This document shows, in pieces, positions 36,755 to 46,701 of a stretch of DNA of 64,000 bases; the first letter of the stretch is position 1; every line of letters starts with the position of its first letter. Below the pieces are notes generated by a model. It had not been told where the DNA came from, did no database searches, and saw only the letters and a program-made list of their open reading frames with translations. Made by a program: the position numbers and the translations under genes. The DNA is from Aureobasidium sp. EXF-3400. Its lineage: Eukaryota; Ascomycota; Dothideomycetes; Dothideales; Saccotheciaceae. The DNA is taken from assembly GCA_024195585.1 (NCBI GenBank), contig SWBL01000104.1:83347-147346 (forward strand), read 5' to 3'.

Positions 36755-37438
36755 GCTCAGAAAATGTGGTATTCGATGCTGGTGAGTAAGTGTAGATGGT
36801 GGAAGAAGACACAAAATCTAAAAATTTCGAGTGGATGAAAAGCAATTGCAAAGCAAAGAGGAAACGAAGCAATGACTACTAGAACCTGCCTTCTGTTTTG
36901 ATATTGGCACCAAGCCCCGGCGCAAGGAAAGTAAAGGGGGAAGCGCGACTATGGCTGTAACGGCGGGAAAAGTCTTGCAGACTCAATTGCGCAAAAAGTG
37001 TGCCACTGGTTCTTTCTTTGAAGCAGCGAGGAAGGCGCTATCGGGTGTCACTCTGAGAATCCATACCATGCTAGGATGTATGCTCAGTCCGTTAATATCA
37101 AGATGAAACTTGGGCACTTTTTGTCATCCTCCACACTGGCTCAAGCCCGACCGTTGGGTAATGGTGGTCAGTGGGCGAGTGTGTTTTTCTGAACCAGAGG
37201 AGGTATAGCCTAGGAGAGCTAATCAGCGTCCCTCTCGACTGCTACTACTCGGCTGCTTCAGGCCATTGTACGTTATGATAGCTGGTGTAGAAGTGAGAGC
37301 GAGAGAGTTGAGATGAAAGGATGCTTTCCAAGTTCATCTTTGGCTCAGACCCCACATGTCGACAGTGACGATGAAACGTCACTGCACCGTGCTATTCTCG
37401 TCCACTCGCATCCTTGATCATGGATTGCCATCTTCGCC
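36755..37438. other. Divergent intergenic region, GH17 / N-acetyltransferase
   Basis: About 680 bases between the GH17 TATA box and the N-acetyltransferase start. It contains both promoters. No repeat or gene is seen. Confidence 0.55.
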
Positions 37439-38431
37439 ATGAGCACCAAGTCGCGCTCAGGCTACACTCCAGCCCAAATCCACCAATACTACGACCGCAT
37501 CAGTCTTCCACAAAAGTACCGCCATGAACCAGGCCATGCCAGCACAAAGATCGCTTCTCAGACCTCGACCGGTCTCGAGTTTCTAAGTGCCCTGCAACGC
37601 TACAATCTCGCCAATATCCCGTTCGAGAATCTAGACCTACATTACAGCTCCCACCATAGTATAAGCATCGATGCTCAAGAGATATTCGACAAGATCGTTG
37701 GGGGAGGGAGAAAGAAGGGACGAGGTGGATACTGTATGGTCAACAACGCTTTATTCGCCAATATCCTTCGTGGTCTCGGGTTCCACGTTACCAGCCACGG
37801 TGCACGTATCAGCAGCTCTGTGAGCGCAGCAAAGGATATCCCTCTCGATCAAGTCACTTTCTCAGGCTTCAGCCACATGGTCAACCTCGTCTCTTTCCCA
37901 GACAACCTAGACCTAAAATACCTCGCCGATGTTGGATTCGGCTCTGGTGGTCCCACCTTTCCTGTCCCTCTCCAACACGACGAACAAGGCAAACTAAACA
38001 TTGCGCCAAACCAATGGATTAGAGTCATCCGCTCACCCATCCCCGGTACCGCCTCTGACCAGAAATTCTGGGTCTATGAAAAGCGCAATGGCGATCAGAA
38101 TTGGTCTCCTTGCTACTGTTTCGCCGAAACGGAATTTCTCGAGTCTGATTTCAAAGTCATGAATTACTGGACTAGCACTAGTAAAGACTCTTGGTTTACA
38201 AAGATGCCTGTTTGTCTCAAGATGCTCTTGAATGAGAGTGGCGATAGCATTGTGGGTCATATGCATGTTCTCAAGACCGACTTCAAGAAACGTATTGGTG
38301 AAGATGCGTTGATCAGTAGAGAGCTGAAGTCGGAGGATGAGAGGATAACAGTTATCGAAGAAGACTTCGGCATTCCATTAGACGAGGAAGAAAGAAAGGG
38401 CATACACGGCATGGTCTCTGAAATAGCATAG
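37439..38431 (+). CDS. Arylamine N-acetyltransferase (NAT)
   Basis: A single exon of 330 residues. NATs transfer acetyl, or in some fungi malonyl, from CoA to aromatic amines, hydrazines or hydroxylamines through a cysteine intermediate. The Cys-His-Asp triad is visible: Cys99 in RGGYCMVNN, His146 in GFSHMVNLV and Asp164 in LADVGFG. IPFENLDLHY near residue 60 is the usual N-terminal NAT signature. The enzyme is cytosolic, with no signal peptide. In Fusarium, relatives detoxify plant benzoxazolinone-derived aminophenols, so a role in xenobiotic resistance is plausible but not shown by this sequence. Confidence 0.95.
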   Translation: MSTKSRSGYTPAQIHQYYDRISLPQKYRHEPGHASTKIASQTSTGLEFLSALQRYNLANIPFENLDLHYSSHHSISIDAQEIFDKIVGGGRKKGRGGYCMVNNALFANILRGLGFHVTSHGARISSSVSAAKDIPLDQVTFSGFSHMVNLVSFPDNLDLKYLADVGFGSGGPTFPVPLQHDEQGKLNIAPNQWIRVIRSPIPGTASDQKFWVYEKRNGDQNWSPCYCFAETEFLESDFKVMNYWTSTSKDSWFTKMPVCLKMLLNESGDSIVGHMHVLKTDFKKRIGEDALISRELKSEDERITVIEEDFGIPLDEEERKGIHGMVSEIA

Positions 38432-38537
38432 AGGTAACGCACAAAAGCCATTCTTAGAACAGGTATCAATGAATTCGAAATTTAAGAAGAGCAATGTTTA
38501 TGATATTGAAACCCCCTATCAAACAAGGACAATCTCC

Positions 38538-40487
38538 TTACTTCCTCTTTGCACTCAACGACTTTAGCGGGTCCGACTTTTTCCTTCCCTTTCCTTTACC
38601 CTTCATTCTATTTTGCATTCTCGCCTTCCTGATTCTGTTTTCTCCAGTCTTACCAAAGCCAACGAATCCTCCATCACCGGCACCTTGTGCCACTGCCGAG
38701 TTACCAGGCAAGAGATACTCGGGCACGTGTTTTAGATGTGGCTGCACGCGAACAGCATGACTTTCTTGATCGTGCCTCAAATGTTGCAAATCTGTAGGGT
38801 TCTCCTCGAAATGGCGTTTCAGCTTCTCCGACTTCAACAGCTCGGAGCGAATCTCGCGAATACGGGCTTCGCGGATGGCGATACGTGTTACTGAGCGGAG
38901 GGCATCGGTCATACGGTATCTGAAGCCATCTAGGCGCTTCATGTCGAAGTGATAAGGCAGGACTTCTTGATTTCTCTTCTCTTGCTGGCGGGTGATCTTG
39001 GCGAGAACTTCTTCGTCGTGTTCGGCTGAGGGGATGGTGGTGGGTTTGTGCTTGCGGTAGAGGGTCTTGGGTACGACGAAAGAGAGAGCCATGCCAGACT
39101 TGCCGGCACGAGCTGTACGGCCAATTCGGTGGGTGTAGCTGCGGGATGAGGTGGGCAGGTCGAAGTTGAGTACACAGGCGACGTTCTTGAAATCGATACC
39201 ACGAGAGACACCGAATTCTTTGTCGAGCTTTGAGCGCTTCTGCTTCTTCTTGGGCTTTTCCTCTGATGTCTTTTCGTCCTTCTCTTCCTCGTCGTTCTCG
39301 GCAGCTGCCTCTTCGGTAGCCGCTTCTCCATCCTCAGCAGTAGCTTCAGCATCGTTATCTGCAGCCTCAATCTTCCTCCTCTTGCGACTCGACTTCTCCT
39401 CGTTTCCAACAATTTCGCTGTCGTCACTGGCAATGATAATGTCGTAGACGCCACGGTTGAACTCGTCCACAACGTGCAGTCTCGAGTTGACAGGCAGTTC
39501 TGAGTTCAGAATACAGCTCTTAATGCCGAACTGCTCGAGGAACAATTTGAGACGGTAGCAGCGGTCGATGTCGCTGACAAAGACAATGCACTTGCCCTTG
39601 ATGAGTTTGAGCATAAAGATGGCGTAGATGAGCAGGAACTTTTCGTCTTCTCCGCACTTGACGACGTATTGTGTGAGAGTTGATTGTTCCTTCTCTTCCT
39701 GGTCAAGTTCGAGTAAAACAGGGTCCTTGCAGAACATGCCCTTGAGCGTGTCGACTTCTGTTCGTAGCGTGGCGCTCATCAGGACGGTTTGAACGGCTTG
39801 AGGAATGACCTTGGACAGGTTTTGCAGGTCTTCATCGTGACCGTATGAAAGGACAAGGTCGGCCTCGTCAATTACGAGATGTGTGAGGTTTTGTAGTTGT
39901 AAAAGAGAGGCATTGACAAGGCTGGTCGCTCTCGAGGGTGTAGCGATAACGACATCGGGGGCTTCAATCAGGCGGGCGTGGGCGACCTTGTCGTCTTCCT
40001 TGCGAGTCAAGTTCTCGATGCGCACCTCTTGGCCGCAGAAGGCAGCAAACGATAAGGCGACCTTTGCGACCTGGCCAGCAAGTTCGCGTGTAGGGACCAA
40101 GACGAGGGCTGAGGTTGATTTCGTTGACGAGGGCTGTGCGGACTTGCGGTGTAGGATAGACTGAAGGATGGGTAGGAGGTATGCTGCTGTCTTGCCGGAA
40201 CCGGTTCGTGCTCGCGCTGTTTCCTGTTAGTCGCACAACTTGACAGCATATGAGCTAGAGGACTAACCAAGGATATCCTTGCCCGACAGAGCCAGAGGAA
40301 TGGCACGGGCTTGTACAGGAGTGGGAGCGGCAAACTTCTCCTTGTTGATGGCCTGCAAAAGACGAGCATCCAGTCCCAGTTCGGCGAATGTCTTTGCTGT
40401 CGGCGTCGTCTTTTCCACCTTTTCCTCAACTTCTGTCCCGGCCTCTGCCACCTCAGGCACATCCTGGTCGTTCAACTTGCGCTTCAT
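38538..40487 (-). CDS. DBP9: ATP-dependent RNA helicase Dbp9 (DEAD-box)
   Basis: Exons 40487-40268 and 40216-38538 (minus strand) give 632 residues. The helicase motifs appear in order: Q motif ([13 protein letters not shown]), motif [26 protein letters not shown] (DEAD), SAT, and in the second RecA lobe the [10 protein letters not shown] motif VI. The second lobe carries a long acidic/basic insertion (residues about 350-420), and the C-terminus is Lys/Arg-rich; both are typical of Dbp9. It works in the nucleolus in assembly of the large ribosomal subunit (27S pre-rRNA processing). The start at 40487 (MKRKLND) is chosen because it begins a normal Dbp9 N-terminus, although the frame is open further upstream. 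It ends 106 bases from the N-acetyltransferase gene, which converges on it. Confidence 0.96.
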
Positions 40488-40742
40488 TATGAATGTGATT
40501 GTGGTTGTGATATCCGTGTTTGCTGAACTTTTAACAGAAATAATTCGAGAACTTTTGTCAATCCGCTCGGACTTTCGCCCCGCACTTTTGCGACGCCAAG
40601 TCACCGCCTTTGACTTGCCTGCCTCGTTCACATGTCTTCTACAGGACTTAAGTGATAAAATGTCAACTGAACTGAATTGAGTGCATATATCTGTGTGCTG
40701 TTATCCATTGCTATCCATGCGACTCTCTAGGTACACAATGAT

Positions 40743-42751
40743 CTAGTTCGACTTCGTCGATCTCTTTCCCTTGGAGCCAGCCTCGCCCTTGGCTGCACGC
40801 GATGCCTGCGTGTGTTCGACCTTCTTCAGAGGTCTGTACTCGGGATCCCACATTTGAGCCCTGATCCATTTCTCCAAATCCTCATCATTCTCGGGAATGC
40901 CTTCTTGTTGAGTCAGCTTCTCCTCCTTTGCCTTCTTGATCACAGCCGCTGCAATCTTGACACTGATCTCGCGAACGTTGGTCACGTCTGGCAACAGTCC
41001 ATCATTCGGATCCTTGAGGGCTGGTGCTTGCTCTGCGAGCGCCTTGGTTGCTGCAACCAACAATGGTGGTGACATCAGCTTAGTTCGAGACAAAACTGCT
41101 CCGAGTCCAATGCCAGGGAATGTCGTGCTGTTGTTGCATTCTGCAACAACGTACTTGGTTCCGTTGTACTCAACCGGATCGAAAGGTGATCCAGTTGCCA
41201 TCAGAGCTTTGCCCTCTGTCCACTTGAACAGATCCTTAGGATCTGCTTCGTGCAGCTTGGTCGGGTTCGACAAGGGGAAAATGATAGGCCGTTCAGTGTG
41301 CTTAGCCATTTCCTTCACCACCTCTTCTGTGAAGGCCTTGGGCTTGGTAGAAGTACCAATCAGAATGTGAGGCTTGACCTCCTTTACGATTTCCAGTAGA
41401 TCATCGTGCTTCTTACCCTTCCATTCCTCGTCCTCGCGAGCGTACGGATGCTGGGCTGGTGTAAGATCGTCCTTCATCGATTGCAGGAGTAGACCGGGCT
41501 TGTCAACACACCTAGTATTGACTGTCAATAACAGGACAAATTAAGCATAGACCTGCAAACTTACCAGATCTGTTTCAGAGCATCCTCTCTGGATTTGTCA
41601 GACTCGACAGCAATTGCATCGGCGACTTGATCTGCAATTCCAGTTCCAGCGGTTCCTGCACCGTACATCACGATACGAATGTCCTTCATCTCAAGCTTTG
41701 CGACCTTGAGAGCAGCGTAAATTGCAGCCAAAGTGACGCATCCTGTGCCTTGTACATCGTCGTTGAAGCAAGCAATCTTAGGAGTGTACTCGTCCAAGAT
41801 GCGACGAGCATTGGGTAGACCAAAGTCTTCGAAGTGAATGTATGCGTTAGGATACTGCTTTCTCGCCGTCTTGACGAAAGTGTCGACGAGCTTGTCATAC
41901 TTCTCTCCCCTGACTCTCTCCTGGCGCAGACCAAGATATATGTCATCCTTAAGGAAGTCCTCGTTGTTGGTACCAGCGTCAAGAACCACAGGGAGCGTGC
42001 GGTGAGGGTGGATTCCAGCACAGAGAGTGTAGATAGCCAGTTTCGCGATAGAGATCAGAATACCTCCTACGCCTTGATCACCAATTCCTAGAATTTGTTC
42101 ACCATCACTGACAACGATGAGATCAATGTCGTCAGGTCCACCCCACTGTGACATGCTTTGCTCGACCTTCTCAGGTTCGTTGACGTTGAGGAAGCAACCC
42201 TCGGGACGACGGAAAAGAGATGAGTATTTGCTGATAGCCTCGCCTTCGGTGGGTGTGTAGATGATAGGGAACATTTCCTTCAAGTGATCCTGGATCAGCC
42301 TGTAGTAGAGTACCTCGTTCTGCTCCTTCAGACTGGTCATGAAGGTGTTCTTCGCGAGATTGTCTGGTCTGGTACTGAATTGAGCGTATGCCCTCTTGAC
42401 TTGCTCATCGAGAGTCTGGACATTAGACGGCAGCAACCCAACGAGTTCAAACTCATCACGCTCCTCTTCGGTAAAGGCACTGCCTTTGTTCAAATAGGTG
42501 CATGACAAAAGCTCAGAGCCCTACAGCGTATCTCGTCAGCGGTGTTTTCGAAAAGCTTGAGAATCCTTCTAGAAGCTACTCACTGTCAAGGCACATTCCA
42601 TAGCTTTGTTGGTAGCTAGAGGGAGATGGCTAAAATCGGTTGACTTATTGCCAGCCATTATTGTTGTTTTGCTGAATGCTCGACTGGGGGTGAATTGCTT
42701 GATAGCTGTGTTACGGATGGAAGGACAAGACCTCAACAGTCTAGAGGACAT
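40743..42751 (-). CDS. MAE1: NAD(P)-malic enzyme, probably mitochondrial
   Basis: Three exons on the minus strand (42751-42584, 42520-41565, 41511-40743) give 630 residues. Malic enzyme oxidatively decarboxylates malate to pyruvate and makes NAD(P)H. The N-terminal 30 residues (MSSRLLRSCPSIR...FSKTT) are basic and acid-free, like a mitochondrial presequence; Met32 could give a second, cytosolic form. Family signatures are clear: FPIIYTPTEGEAI, the VVSDGEQILGIGDQGVGG block, the metal-site region FEDFGLPNARRIL with FNDDVQGTG, the nucleotide motif GAGTAGTGIA, and FPLSNPTKLHEA. The C-terminal 35 residues are Lys/Ser-rich. Linked to lipogenesis through NADPH supply, it may complement the FAS pair 20 kb away, but nothing in the sequence ties them. 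Confidence 0.95.
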
Positions 42752-43281
42752 TGGGCACTATTTTAATTCTTCTTGTGTGGAATCGCTCGGAAACATTTGT
42801 GGACAGAATGTTGTAATATCTTCCCTATCCAAGGTCAACATGGAGCTCGACTCAGGCATGACGTGGACTTTGGTGAGGTAGGGCCGAGTCGGGTTTCGGG
42901 CATGCCGCGGGATCGCGAGACAACTGTCGTTCTAACGACCTTCATTGTCCTATCTTCGGCCCTCTTTATATGTCTGTTCCTTACTGGATATGAGGCGATG
43001 TATAAACAATCATAAGTACAATTCTGTTCAGACCAGACAAGCGTTCAACACAGGTCCAATCATCCTCGGCTCAGTGCAAAGGTAGCTACTCTGCTACAAC
43101 CATTGTACAACCACACGATGGACTTCAGCAAAAGCAATGAGTACGAGGATGGGTCTCATTAAGCAGGCTTCAAAAGATTGTTTTTATCAATTGGATTTAT
43201 TCATTGTTGGTTGTGTGTGATGAAGTTTGGGTATCATAATCGTAATGGCAGGAAGGACGAGTCGGGAAAGAACATGCCCAT
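42752..43281. other. Intergenic region
   Basis: 530 bases holding the malic enzyme promoter (minus strand, with a TATAAAG near 42964-42970) and the 3' end of the small gene to its right. No gene is seen. Confidence 0.55.
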
Positions 43282-43629
43282 CTAAAGCGCCTTGTCAAAG
43301 GTAGAACGGCCGAACTTGCCGGTCTGAACCTCCTGCTCGCCACCACGGGCAACCTGCTCGTTCTTTGCCAGGGATGCGTTGTCTCCGGTGAATCCATCAA
43401 TCGCGCCGTTGATGTTGCCGCGGATGGCCTCGCCAATACCCTATGTACTGCGTTAGGCGAGAACATAGGACTGAATCGACACAAGACTTACGTGACCCTT
43501 GGCGAAGAGGCCCTTCAAGCCTTCTCCAGCCTCGGCGCCCTTGGTACCACTAGTGGAGGTAGTAGTGGTTTGTGCGGTTGGGTGGTTGGATCCCGCGGGA
43601 TTGGTGCCAGAGAAGTTGTTTGTAGACAT
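43282..43629 (-). CDS. Small hydrophilic protein, 98 residues, probably stress-related
   Basis: Exons 43629-43492 and 43440-43282 (minus strand) give 98 residues. The protein is rich in Gly, Thr, Asn and Ala with no hydrophobic core. Its conserved-looking centre is EGLKGLFAKGHGIGEAIRGN, followed by TGDNASLAKNEQVARGGEQE. I have seen this pattern in small fungal proteins of unknown function. The composition recalls hydrophilins and other desiccation or heat-stress proteins, but that is a comparison of composition, not homology I can show. The start is the ATG just after a leader of about 60 bases, with a TATA box at 43716-43722. Likely cytosolic and strongly regulated, which is inference from the strong core promoter. 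Confidence 0.85.
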
Positions 43630-43715
43630 GATGTATGTGATGATAGGATTTGTTCGTGAAGATACGATGCAGTGATACAGTGGTGAGAAGCGGTCCAGAT
43701 GACTCAAGTCGGTTC

Positions 43716-43722
43716 TTTTATA
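43716..43722 (-). promoter_or_regulatory. TATA box of the 98-residue protein gene
   Basis: TATAAAA on the minus strand, 87-93 bases upstream of the start codon at 43629. It lies in a 232-base divergent gap shared with the gene starting at 43862. Confidence 0.6.
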
Positions 43723-43861
43723 GCTTTACAAGTTCTTGGAACAAAGGAAAGGTATGAGATCAATGGACCTCGAGCTACGTTTTGCACTACGTCATAGGCA
43801 TCATCACACGACTGAGTGACAACACAATTCATCTTTTCCAAATTGATCACTATTGCAAACC

Positions 43862-44818
43862 ATGACGGACTATGAGACACGTCGATTGGAGAACATCAAG
43901 CGTAATCAGGCCTTGATCAACGAGCTTGGAATCAACAACCTCAAGCAGGAAACCTCGACGAGCAAAAGACCTCCGCCAAAGAAGCGCAAGCTCTCACCAT
44001 CGGCCGCACGACCGACACGCGTTTCGGCGCGTATAGCTTCCACAGACCGTCCCGTCTACAACGATGAACCTTCAATCATCAACGACTCCTTAAAATCGGC
44101 ACGAAGAGGTGGAACAAAGAAAGTACAGAGCGTGACAGCAGACGCTGTCGAGGTCAAAGCCCAGTCTCCTCCACCAGATCTCGAAGATATACGAAAAGGA
44201 TGGACGTCCTGGGAATCGGTTGCGCCCCCACCCACACGAGATGAGGATGGCACCTTTCACTTTGAAGGGCATCCAACCTTCCTTGCGAACAAGTCACCAG
44301 CCGAGATGCTCGCAGAAGGCGCTTTTGGAGGCTCCTACTATCGGCCGCTGTACTCTAAGACTCTACGCACGACGATAGAAGATGACTGGAAAGAACTTCC
44401 TGCCGAATGGCTTCGAGATTTGAGCGTTGAGAAACACCTCACCAGCCCAGACTACGATCCTGAGATCAACAAATTTAGGGTCAAGTGCGGACAAAGCATA
44501 GAAGAGTGGGAGGCGGCTGGATGGATTAACCATGCCTACGACGTACGAGGCTGGTTCCAGTGGTACACCCGGTTCTGCTTGGGCCGTCGGTGCGATGATG
44601 ATGACAGACAAATAGGCAGATGGGAACGCTGTGTTGGCGAGAGAGGACGTTGGCGACGAATGCTCTTGAAGAAATACCTGCAATCTGGAGTGAAGACAGT
44701 TGCGGATGAAGGGGTGGATGAAGAAGAGGTTTCGCCGGTCATGCATCAAACTTGTCATCAGTGGGCATGGGAAGTTCGGCAACAATCACTGGATGAAGCA
44801 TGGGCTGGCCACCTGTAA
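43862..44818 (+). CDS. Uncharacterised conserved fungal protein, basic N-terminus and Trp-rich C-terminal domain
   Basis: A single exon of 318 residues. The N-terminus reads TDYETRRLENIKRNQALINE, resembling the start of Cmr1-type DNA-damage-binding proteins, but no WD40 repeats follow. A nuclear localisation type sequence PPPKKRKLSP is at about residues 40-50. After a linker, a globular part begins with IRKGWTSWESVAPPP and FEGHPTFLANKSPAEML. The C-terminal domain is dense in Trp, Arg and Cys: EEWEAAGWINHAYDVRGWFQ, GRRCDDDDRQIGRWERC, RGRWRRMLLKKYL, HQTCHQWAWEVRQ. I recognise this last block as widely conserved in filamentous fungi but know no function. Nuclear location is inferred from the basic motif. 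The start at 43862 is the first ATG; a TTG nine bases upstream is ignored. Confidence 0.88.
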   Translation: MTDYETRRLENIKRNQALINELGINNLKQETSTSKRPPPKKRKLSPSAARPTRVSARIASTDRPVYNDEPSIINDSLKSARRGGTKKVQSVTADAVEVKAQSPPPDLEDIRKGWTSWESVAPPPTRDEDGTFHFEGHPTFLANKSPAEMLAEGAFGGSYYRPLYSKTLRTTIEDDWKELPAEWLRDLSVEKHLTSPDYDPEINKFRVKCGQSIEEWEAAGWINHAYDVRGWFQWYTRFCLGRRCDDDDRQIGRWERCVGERGRWRRMLLKKYLQSGVKTVADEGVDEEEVSPVMHQTCHQWAWEVRQQSLDEAWAGHL

Positions 44819-46701
44819 ATTAGGTTGCTCTCCAGGAAGTGGAAACAGGGATGATTTTTGTACATAATTACCCCGAGGGACTCTCGGCCGTGCTCTTACC
44901 CTGTCACGAAGATCGTACTTGTGGGGAGGATTTTTGAGTTCAGAGATTACATGCACCAATGGGTCTTTTCTGTGCAATTCCTGCTGTTCAGAGCGACTAT
45001 TCTTGGTGCTAATAACAGGATCAGAAATGCGTTCCTCTGTTTTGATGGGAAGTCGGGTCACGTGTGGCTGGCAGCTGGTGAAGCGAAGCCATTCACGCAC
45101 CTTGAACCTCCGATGCACGTCTGCAAGCCCGAGCATTACAACTCCTTGCACCATTAACACGAAGTCATCGGCATACGAACGAATGCTCTATGTCGCCTGC
45201 CAGTCAGGTATAGAGACCCTGAAGACAGCTCCATGCTGGCTGTTCCGATCAGCCTGAGCAGCAGAACGTGTTGCACGCCATGTTGTTTGTCGGACTTCCG
45301 CCCCTAACCGCTATCATGGCATAGCCCTGCCGACGAGTTCATGTCGAGTATACAAAGCTGACAGAGTTATGCCTATGATGCCGGTATCTTACGAACGCCC
45401 ATTCGTGCCCGCAAGTCTTCTCCTGGCAACCAGCGTTGCGAAACCTGCGCTCAACAAGGACTATCCGGCGGTTCCATGTCAACGCCCTGACCGTCGGGCA
45501 AAAGCTATATATTATTGTTTCGGAAGCGACTTCTTGGGGCCACACCTCCGATAAGAGACATTCACCAGAGTGCCACCCAGGCTTTACGAATCGGATCAGC
45601 CTGATCTGTGGCTGGCTTGATACAACAAGAGTGTGAGGACACAACACTGGACGGACGTATATGTATCTGCTATCTGTAGGTGCTTGTACCGCAAAAATCT
45701 CAAAATCCACTCTATCCACGAAAAAGAAAAAAAGAAATATTTCCTCATACAACTACACACCGAGCCCCTGCGACAAGCCCGTTTTCTTGCATCTTTCTTC
45801 CAAGTTGGCTTGACACACATAAAAAGACATATAATCGCTTTATACGTCACAAGATCACCTCGAAACGAGTCGTGAAAGTTTTGAAGCGATCCGATCTTAC
45901 CGTGCAGCATGTTTCCCCCAAGGGCGCAAGCAGATTCCTGATCAACTGCCACCTCAACAAGCTAGCAGCCGGCGGGATCGCTGTTCTACTTCTCAGTTGA
46001 TCGCATGACTACACCCGGTTCAACCAACGAGAGTGGTATGAGTGGTGCTGCAGATGTCGTGTGGGCGACACGGCTATGCAAGGTAAAAATGCCAACAAAT
46101 CACTAGCAACTAGAGTCCTCGAAGCCTCGAGCTGGCTCCAAAGATCAGACACTCCTCCCAAAATTGGAAAGAAAGAAATCTTGATCACTTTTCCACGTTG
46201 TCTGGTCAGCATGGAGCACGGATCTTTGGCGCGTCGCGACTCGCGACTTTCCAAGAATTGGCGTTGGCGTTGCGCTCGGTGAGAGAAGAATACACCCTAC
46301 CACGCTCATAATTTCTCAACCGAGGCCTCGAATCACAAGGAAACTTGACGAGGAAGGTAAGAGAACATCCTTCACCGCCAACGTCGGTATCAGGAGATCA
46401 AAAGTGGTTATCGCTTGTGAGGAAACCACCACTGTCAGGTCACGTGCTGAACAGAAGGGCCTTGGAAAGCCGAAGTTCAGAAAGCTCGAGCTTCGCGTCC
46501 ATTCTTCTCCTCAACACAACTCTTGCACCACAACTATTCCATCAATCTTCGCACACATCATCGACAGACGCCGAGTCCACATCCTCGTCCGTCCGATAGC
46601 CCTTTCCGCATCCTCCAGCACCCTCTAGCGCGTCTGTCGCGCCTCGAACGCGTCCATCTACTACGTCACTGCGCTGCCGTCGCACACCCTTCAATATCAC
46701 A
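44819..46701. other. Intergenic region, gene-free
   Basis: 1883 bases between two plus-strand genes. Open frames on both strands are short, overlap one another and show no motif. The right part (about 46490-46690) is CA/CT-rich and probably the leader of the PWWP gene. I see no RNA gene or repeat. Confidence 0.55.

Noticed and set aside
45339..45952. Two overlapping minus-strand frames (118 and 137 codons)
   Set aside because: They overlap each other, have no homology pattern and start in AT-rich sequence; treated as intergenic.
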